The notes beneath the pieces are model-generated. The model was not told the DNA's origin, made no database searches, and saw nothing but the letters and a program-made list of their open reading frames with translations. Made by a program: the position numbers and the translations under genes. From UBA877 sp034436335 (GTDB taxonomy: Bacteria > Chloroflexota > Anaerolineae > Anaerolineales > Villigracilaceae), in assembly GCA_034436335.1 (NCBI GenBank), contig DAOTVO010000021.1, forward strand, positions 29,219 to 93,218: a DNA stretch of 64,000 bases, written 5' to 3'. Below, in pieces: positions 59,323-64,000 of the stretch; positions within the stretch are counted from its first letter, which is position 1; each line of letters begins with the position of its first letter.

Positions 59323-59503
59323 CTATAGGAGTAACTGCCTACCCAATGAGACCAGACTTGTTCATCGCAGCAAAAGACGCTAACTTTATCCGCAGATTGC
59401 GCAAATTTACCCTGGAGGTACGATGTCGCCGATTTTCTCCCCATCTGCGTAATCTGCCACATCTGTGGATGATTTCCGAGACCAGAGTAGGCAGTTACTA
59501 TAG
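59323..59503. mobile_element. Complete miniature element B (MITE-like)
   Basis: About 169 bases with 12-bp perfect terminal inverted repeats (GTAACTGCCTAC / GTAGGCAGTTAC), flanked on both sides by CTATAG (59323-59328 and 59498-59503), a likely 6-bp target duplication. No coding capacity. The right half is shared with the truncated copy at 41764-41863. It contains ATCTGNNNN nonamers. Confidence 0.8.
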
Positions 59504-59509
59504 GACGAT

Positions 59510-60310
59510 TTACTTCTTGCCCAGGGTGTACCAGGTGTAGCCTCCCAGCCCAATCCCGCTGAGCAGCAACAAAATACCGATTACCCCTAAAATTGGAGAA
59601 GTTCCCTTGCTCGTCGTTTCGGTGGATGCGGTTCGCAATTGCGTGCCAAAGTCCACGTAAGTGATGTCGCCAGGGACAACCTCGATGGTAATATTGAGCG
59701 TCGTCGTCGCGTTATAACCATCCGGCACACCGGCGCTCACCGTGTACGCGCCGGGCGTCAGGTTTGGAAAGCAGGTACGCTGGGCATCCTCCGTATTCGG
59801 GTTTACTGCCGAGACGGTGTTCAGCGTCTGCGAATACTGCCCGTTGGCGCTGACCACGCTGATCGCGCCGCCCTCCACCCCCGGCTCGGTCTCCTGCCGC
59901 AGGCCGTCGCCGTTGGAATCCAGATACATCAGCACGCAGACTTCCGCGGTCCCGCCCACCCCGGGGGTGGGCGTAGGCTGAGTCGGCATGGGCGTGGCAG
60001 AAGGTCCGGGCGTCGGCGAAACGACCGCCGGTCCGCCTACACCGATGAGCAGTTGCTGGCCCTCGCGGATGTCGCAGTTCTCGTTCAACTGATTGGTCGT
60101 GCGCAGGTAATCCACCGAGACGCCCGTCAGTAGGGAAATGCGTAAGCAGGTATCGCCTGCCTGCACAATGTAGATGATACGCCCGTCGGGTAGAGCGGTG
60201 GGGGTGGCGTACTGAGTCTGCGGCTCCGGCGAGGCTGCGGCCGGCAGTTGCATCCACACCAGCGCCAGGAGGGCCATGAGCAGACAAATGACAAGCAGTC
60301 TCTTTTTCAT
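59510..60310 (-). CDS. Secreted LysM/SdrD-B-like protein with C-terminal anchor
   Basis: 266 aa from the ATG at 60310 (AGGAGAA upstream). Signal peptide (LLVICLLMALLALVWM...AAA). LysM domain at about 45-90 (IYIVQAGDTCLRISLLTGVS, TTNQLNENCDIREGQQLLIG), binding peptidoglycan. A Pro/Thr linker, then an SdrD-B/Cna-B-like domain (about 125-225; YLDSNGDGLRQETEPGVEGG, with the calcium-like DSNGDG loop). A C-terminal TM (ILGVIGILLLLSGIGLGGYTW) and a short basic end. A wall-binding surface protein of the cell envelope. Confidence 0.85.
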   Translation of the reverse strand: MKKRLLVICLLMALLALVWMQLPAAASPEPQTQYATPTALPDGRIIYIVQAGDTCLRISLLTGVSVDYLRTTNQLNENCDIREGQQLLIGVGGPAVVSPTPGPSATPMPTQPTPTPGVGGTAEVCVLMYLDSNGDGLRQETEPGVEGGAISVVSANGQYSQTLNTVSAVNPNTEDAQRTCFPNLTPGAYTVSAGVPDGYNATTTLNITIEVVPGDITYVDFGTQLRTASTETTSKGTSPILGVIGILLLLSGIGLGGYTWYTLGKK

Positions 60311-60326
60311 CGGTTCTCCTGAAAAG

Positions 60327-60372
60327 ATTATATCATTTCGGCGTCTTTCTGGAGACCTGTTGGCAGTATAAT
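60327..60372. promoter_or_regulatory. Back-to-back -10 boxes for the LysM gene and purA
   Basis: TATAAT on the minus strand at 60332-60327 (17 bases before the LysM ATG) and TATAAT on the plus strand at 60367-60372 (21 bases before the purA ATG). Both are perfect. Confidence 0.65.
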
Positions 60373-60393
60373 GACGGCGCAAGAGGAGGTGCC

Positions 60394-61686
60394 ATGAAGC
60401 TTCAAATCATTGTCGGCGCACAGTGGGGGGATGAAGGCAAAGGCCGCATTGTGGACTGGTTTGCCGCCCGAGCAGATTACGCCGCCCGCTACAACGGCGG
60501 CGATAACGCCGGGCATACCGTCACGGTCGGCAGCCAGGTGTACAAAATGCATCTCATTCCCTCCGGCATCATCCACCCGCAGGTGACGGCGGTGCTGGGC
60601 AACGGCATGGTGGTCAACCCGCGCACTCTGCTGGAGGAAATGGATATTCTCCGCCGCGCCGGTCTGGATGTGTCTCCCCGCCGTCTGCGGCTTTCCTGTT
60701 TTGCGCATCTCATCACGCCTGCGCACCGGGCGCTGGATGCGGCCCTCGAGGCGGCGCGCGGCCGGGGAAGCATCGGCACCACCGGGCGCGGCATCGGCCC
60801 GGCCTATACCGACAAGGCCGCCCGCCGCGGGCTGCGCGCCGGCGACATGCTCTCGGCCGACTTCTGCGAACGGATTGGCGAACACATCGCCGAAGCCAAC
60901 CGCACCCTTGGTCTGCTCGGCGCGCCTCTGCTGGACCCCGCGCCGCTCTGCGACGAATACGGCGGGTATGCCGCCGCCTTGCAGGATTACATCGCCGATA
61001 CCTCCCGCGAACTGGATTCTGCCCTGCGGGCCGGCAAAACCGTCCTGGCGGAGGGCGCCCAGGGGACGCTGCTTGACATAGATTTCGGGACGTATCCCTT
61101 CGTGACCTCCTCCAGTACCACCGCCCCCGGCGCGTTGACCGGCCTCGGGCTGGGCCTGAACGCCGCGGCTGGGGCGCGGGTCATCGGCGTGGTCAAAGCC
61201 TTTCAGACGCGCGTCGGCTCCGGCCCGTTCCCCACCGAGGTCGGCGGGGCGCTGGCCGAACGTCTGCGCGGCAGCGGCGCCAATCCCTGGGACGAATACG
61301 GCACGACGACCGGACGCCCGCGCCGCGTCGGCTGGCTGGACGGCGTCCTGCTGCGTTATGCCGTGCGCATCAACGGCATCGGCGAACTGGCCGTCACCAA
61401 ACTCGATATTCTCTCCGGGCTGGAGACGGTGCGCCTGTGCGTGGCCTATGAGGCCGGTGGCCGCCGCTTCGAGGACCTGGAAGGCGGCCCGCTTGGGCTG
61501 GAAAATGTCCGGCCTGTGTACGAGGAACTGCCCGGCTGGCAGGAGGATGTCTCCACCTGCCGCCGCTGGGAAGACCTGCCATCGGCGGCGCGTGCCTATC
61601 TGGAACGGATTGCCGCCCTGGGCGGCGCGCCGGTGCGGCTGGTTTCGGTCGGCCCAGAACGCGGGCAAATCGTCCTGGCAGGGTGA
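60394..61686 (+). CDS. purA: Adenylosuccinate synthetase
   Basis: 430 aa with GAGGAGG before the ATG. Start IIVGAQWGDEGKGRIVDWFA (P-loop-like GDEGKG), YNGGDNAGHTV, GTTGRGIGPAY, the GTP/IMP region KAFQTRVGSGPFPTE, and TTGRPRRVGWLD. All active-site motifs are present. It converts IMP to adenylosuccinate. Alone between the LysM gene and tRNA-Leu. Confidence 0.97.
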   Translation: MKLQIIVGAQWGDEGKGRIVDWFAARADYAARYNGGDNAGHTVTVGSQVYKMHLIPSGIIHPQVTAVLGNGMVVNPRTLLEEMDILRRAGLDVSPRRLRLSCFAHLITPAHRALDAALEAARGRGSIGTTGRGIGPAYTDKAARRGLRAGDMLSADFCERIGEHIAEANRTLGLLGAPLLDPAPLCDEYGGYAAALQDYIADTSRELDSALRAGKTVLAEGAQGTLLDIDFGTYPFVTSSSTTAPGALTGLGLGLNAAAGARVIGVVKAFQTRVGSGPFPTEVGGALAERLRGSGANPWDEYGTTTGRPRRVGWLDGVLLRYAVRINGIGELAVTKLDILSGLETVRLCVAYEAGGRRFEDLEGGPLGLENVRPVYEELPGWQEDVSTCRRWEDLPSAARAYLERIAALGGAPVRLVSVGPERGQIVLAG

Positions 61687-61752
61687 TTGCAGGATGTACG
61701 CAGGTAGTTCGCGGCGATAGGTGATAAGCAGCCGGATAGGTTTGTTCCTGAG

Positions 61753-61780
61753 TTGACAAAATCGGAGTTTCGGATAAAAT
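61753..61780 (+). promoter_or_regulatory. tRNA-Leu promoter
   Basis: TTGACA (61753-61758), 16-base spacer, TAAAAT (61775-61780). Confidence 0.8.
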
Positions 61781-61802
61781 ACACCCCGCACGCTGTGCAG
61801 TT

Positions 61803-61887
61803 GCCGAAGTGGCGGAATTGGCAGACGCGCTAGGTTCAGGGCTTAGTGAGCATTGCGCTCGTGAGGGTTCAAGTCCCTCCTTCGGCA
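61803..61887 (+). tRNA. tRNA-Leu (CAG)
   Basis: 85 nt class II tRNA. Acceptor GCCGAAG/CTTCGGC, D arm GGCGGAATTGGCAGACGC, anticodon stem-loop CTAGG-TTCAGGG-CTTAG (anticodon CAG), long variable arm, T arm with GTTCAAGTCC. No encoded CCA. Confidence 0.95.
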
Positions 61888-61896
61888 CACAAAAAA

Positions 61897-61918
61897 CCTG
61901 CTTTTGGGCAGGCTTTTT
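61897..61918 (+). terminator. Terminator of tRNA-Leu
   Basis: CCTGC/GCAGG stem, 6-base loop, flanked by an A run and TTTTT. Confidence 0.8.
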
Positions 61919-61928
61919 GTTTTCGCGC

Positions 61929-61957
61929 TTGTCAAACCGGGGGGGAGAGGGTAAGAT
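61929..61957 (+). promoter_or_regulatory. Sigma-70 promoter giving a leaderless mRNA
   Basis: TTGTCA (61929-61934), exactly 17 bases, TAAGAT (61952-61957). The ATG follows after 6 bases, the same geometry as at 918-953. Confidence 0.72.
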
Positions 61958-61963
61958 ACACGT

Positions 61964-62335
61964 ATGAAATTCAAGTGGCGTAACATTCTATTTATTGCAG
62001 GAATGTTTCTGCTGATTGTCCTGTTGCTCGACTTCAGCCGCCGCATGGACGAATTAGACCGTCTCTCGCGGCAACTGGAAGTGATGCAAAAGCAGGCTAC
62101 TGCGGTGGCTGCAACCCAGTCTGCGCTCATGACGCAGGTGGCCTATTCCTCATCCGACCAGGCGGTGCAGGATTGGGTGTATCAAAATGGGAAATGGGTT
62201 CACCCCGGCGAAACTCTTGTGGAAGTAGTGCCCACCGGCGGTCTTCTTCCCTCCCCAACGCCGGAAACTTACTCGCAGGAAACTCCGCCTAACTGGCGCA
62301 TTTGGTGGGAATTGTTCTTCGGCGAAAAGCCGTAA
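61964..62335 (+). CDS. DivIC/FtsB-like septum-formation protein
   Basis: 123 aa. A short basic N-terminus (MKFKWRN), one TM (ILFIAGMFLLIVLLLDF), then a coiled coil (about 25-60, RRMDELDRLSRQLEVMQKQA), and a Pro-rich tail. Size and topology match FtsB/DivIC bitopic division proteins, which join FtsL and FtsQ/DivIB. Similarity is mostly of architecture, so the call is tentative. Confidence 0.6.
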   Translation: MKFKWRNILFIAGMFLLIVLLLDFSRRMDELDRLSRQLEVMQKQATAVAATQSALMTQVAYSSSDQAVQDWVYQNGKWVHPGETLVEVVPTGGLLPSPTPETYSQETPPNWRIWWELFFGEKP

Positions 62336-62363
62336 AATATCTATTGACCCAAAAAACAGGGGG

Positions 62364-63854
62364 CTACGTTTCTTGCCCATACACGCTGACGCCCGACCCT
62401 CGCGCTTTGGCGATGTGTTCAGCGCGGTTGGCATTCTCGATTAATCCTTCTAAATCCTGAACATCGTCATCTAGACCGGCCACTCCAATCGAGACGGAAA
62501 CTTTCAAGTTACCGTGATGTGTGGGAATATATTGAGAGGCAACATGTTCACAGATTCGGCTGGCGATTTGCCGGGCGTTCTCGAGGTCGGTTTCTGGCAG
62601 GAGAATAACAAATTCGTCGCCTCCAAAACGGCAAAAAACGTCCACGGTGCGCAAGATTTCTGTCACCGAGCGGGCGACCACCTGTAAAACAATATTCCCC
62701 GTACTGTGACTGTATCGGTTATTGAAATTTTTGAAGTCGTCAATGTCGAAGAAAAGTGCTGCCAGGGGATGATTGAAACGGCGCGCCCGCTCGATTTCTC
62801 GTTTCCCCAACTCTAGAAGACCGCGGTAATTGTAAATGTGGGTAAGTTCATCTACAATAGCCAGCCGCTGCACTTCAGCATGCAAACGGGCGTTTTCGAT
62901 GGCAATTGCAGCGTGGACGGCGACCTGTTCCATCAGGTGTACCTGGTCTTCCCGGTATGCAACGGGGCGATAACTCTGTATGACAATTGCGCCGACCACT
63001 TTCTCTCGCGCCATAAGAGGAATTCCCAGGTAAGAACGGGCACGCCGCTCGTTCGGCTGCTCGTTGAGCGGTCTGGTGACCGCCTTGTAACTATCGCGCA
63101 GGTAGAGGGTTCGGCCGGTGCGGATGATGGCACCGAGAGAGCCGGGGTTGTCGTTGATGTCCCGCAGCAGGCCGCTGCGGTATTCGCCGCGTTCATAATA
63201 CACCGGGACGTTAATAAGCGCCTTCTTCTCGTCATAAAGGGCGACATAGAAAATATCAACCGGCATGACCAGACTACACTGCTGTTGTAGCGTTTTGATG
63301 GTTTGTTCCATATCGAGACCGGAGGCCACGGCCAGGCTGATGCGGTTGATGATGTTCAATGCCTCGTTTTGGCGGGAGAGTTCTTTCTCGACGTTTTGAC
63401 GCTGGGTGATGTCGTGAATAAGCGCTAGATGCCCACTGAGTTTACCGTGCTTGTAGAGGGGGCGGACGCGCACGTCGAAATGCCGCGGCGGTATCCCATC
63501 GCTTTGCATTTCGACTTGCGTCTCGTGGGCCTTTGTCAGAAATTCATCCAGCTTGAACCACTTCGGCAGAACATGTTCTACTGGTTGACCAACAACCTGG
63601 TCTTCTGGAATCGCTAGATACCGCTTGGCGGCAGGGTTGATGTCGGTAAGCAGGCGCTGATTGTCTATCACCAGAAGCCCGTCATTCATGTGTTCCACGA
63701 GTTCGTGACGTGCAATTGGCGTCAGGTTGAACAATTTGAAGCGAAAAATTCCGACCGTAATGATCAGTCCTGTGGTCAGGAAAGAGATGGGCGGCATATC
63801 CAGCCCGGGGAAGGGACTTATATTCAATACATACATTAGACTCAGTAGATCCAA
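62364..63854 (-). CDS. PAS-GAF-GGDEF diguanylate cyclase, apparently truncated at the 5' end
   Basis: 496 aa in an open frame from a TTG at 63854, but the start looks artificial. Residues 1-45 (PISFLTTGLIITVGIFRFKL, then FNLTPIARHELVEHM) are only the last part of a histidine-kinase-type 7TM sensor region, which normally has about 200 residues before this point. An in-frame stop lies just upstream. PAS domain about 50-155, GAF about 175-320, GGDEF domain about 335-490 with intact RFGGDEFV and DIDDFKNFN. It should make c-di-GMP if expressed; membrane sensing would be lost. Confidence 0.83.
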   Translation of the reverse strand: MDLLSLMYVLNISPFPGLDMPPISFLTTGLIITVGIFRFKLFNLTPIARHELVEHMNDGLLVIDNQRLLTDINPAAKRYLAIPEDQVVGQPVEHVLPKWFKLDEFLTKAHETQVEMQSDGIPPRHFDVRVRPLYKHGKLSGHLALIHDITQRQNVEKELSRQNEALNIINRISLAVASGLDMEQTIKTLQQQCSLVMPVDIFYVALYDEKKALINVPVYYERGEYRSGLLRDINDNPGSLGAIIRTGRTLYLRDSYKAVTRPLNEQPNERRARSYLGIPLMAREKVVGAIVIQSYRPVAYREDQVHLMEQVAVHAAIAIENARLHAEVQRLAIVDELTHIYNYRGLLELGKREIERARRFNHPLAALFFDIDDFKNFNNRYSHSTGNIVLQVVARSVTEILRTVDVFCRFGGDEFVILLPETDLENARQIASRICEHVASQYIPTHHGNLKVSVSIGVAGLDDDVQDLEGLIENANRAEHIAKARGSGVSVYGQET

Positions 63855-63857
63855 AAT

Positions 63858-63995
63858 TCATGGGCGTGGAGCAGCAACGGCCACAATCTCGTTGACCGCA
63901 ACGTAGTGTTGCTCTAACGCACGACGTAGGAACTTGGCGAAGCGCGTGAGCTGAAAACGCTTCGTGTCCAGCCAACGCCGACCACGCCGGGGCAT
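63858..63995 (-). CDS. Unidentified short frame upstream of the truncated cyclase
   Basis: 45 codons from an ATG at 63995, very close to the window edge (MPRRGRRWLDTKRFQLTRFA, then KFLRRALEQHYVAVNE). Basic and helical. I cannot name a family. It replaces what should be the 7TM region of the cyclase, so it may be the end of an inserted mobile gene or a rearranged neighbour. It may continue beyond the window. Confidence 0.3.
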   Translation of the reverse strand: MPRRGRRWLDTKRFQLTRFAKFLRRALEQHYVAVNEIVAVAAPRP

Positions 63996-64000
63996 CTGGG

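Overview
The window looks like a chromosomal segment of a GC-rich Chloroflexota bacterium, most likely class Anaerolineae. I infer this from the gene families (a GlmL/MutL-family ATPase operon beside a DUF6754-like protein, a DUF5317-like membrane protein, MalT-like regulators ending in a BTAD domain, a bacterial Elp3), not from a marker gene. Genes are dense, with many 4-base start/stop overlaps. Six tRNA genes (Lys, Ser, Pro, Gly, Ile2, Leu) have standard sigma-70 promoters. There is no rRNA operon, CRISPR array or prophage.

Layout. 1-7.1 kb: partial NfeD-type protease, a NERD-domain protein, then a two-domain oxidoreductase overlapping a class A PBP-like protein that lacks almost all catalytic residues. 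7.4-13.5 kb: MalT/SARP-type regulator, a run of small membrane or leader-like proteins, and an HD-GYP protein. 13.5-22.8 kb: tRNA-Lys, thioredoxin-like protein, DDAH-like hydrolase, AMP nucleosidase, methyltransferase, Elp3, MutM, GT87-like membrane protein, bacterioferritin, PRPP synthase and a GNAT enzyme. 22.9-30.5 kb: a seven-gene operon built around a zinc-ribbon protein with 13 PDWL-type motifs and a GlmL-like ATPase. 30.6-41.3 kb: an LPTTG-bearing surface protein, MiaB, FolD, an ABC-transporter deletion remnant, an ATP-grasp protein, GyrB, membrane and acyltransferase genes. 41.3-46.7 kb: three tRNAs, a nitroreductase broken by a miniature transposon, GH1 beta-glucosidase, RlmB, an RlmI-like enzyme and an L,D-transpeptidase. 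46.7-53.7 kb: one long minus-strand operon maf - MecA-like PBP2 - rsgA - DNA methyltransferase - HhH/Fe-S protein - holB. 53.8-64 kb: xpt, guaA, a vWA/FHA protein with a PP2C phosphatase, a repeat block, a LysM protein, purA, tRNA-Leu, a DivIC/FtsB-like protein and a 5'-truncated diguanylate cyclase.

Together these genes cover purine salvage and synthesis (prs, AMP nucleosidase, xpt, guaA, purA, folD), tRNA and rRNA modification (elp3, miaB, rlmB, rlmI-like, rsgA), cell-envelope assembly (PBP2, L,D-transpeptidase, LysM, LPTTG protein) and signalling (BTAD regulator, HD-GYP, GGDEF, FHA/PP2C).

The most unusual signals are: (1) a methyltransferase plus HhH-glycosylase-like Fe-S protein pair fitted seamlessly into a housekeeping operon; (2) short 7-mer and 9-mer tandem repeats that sit at gene junctions, supply start and stop codons, and enter two coding regions; (3) two families of small dispersed elements, one inserted in a nitroreductase gene; (4) the apparently dead PBP; (5) -10 boxes placed so that several mRNAs should be leaderless; (6) the PDWL/GlmL operon.
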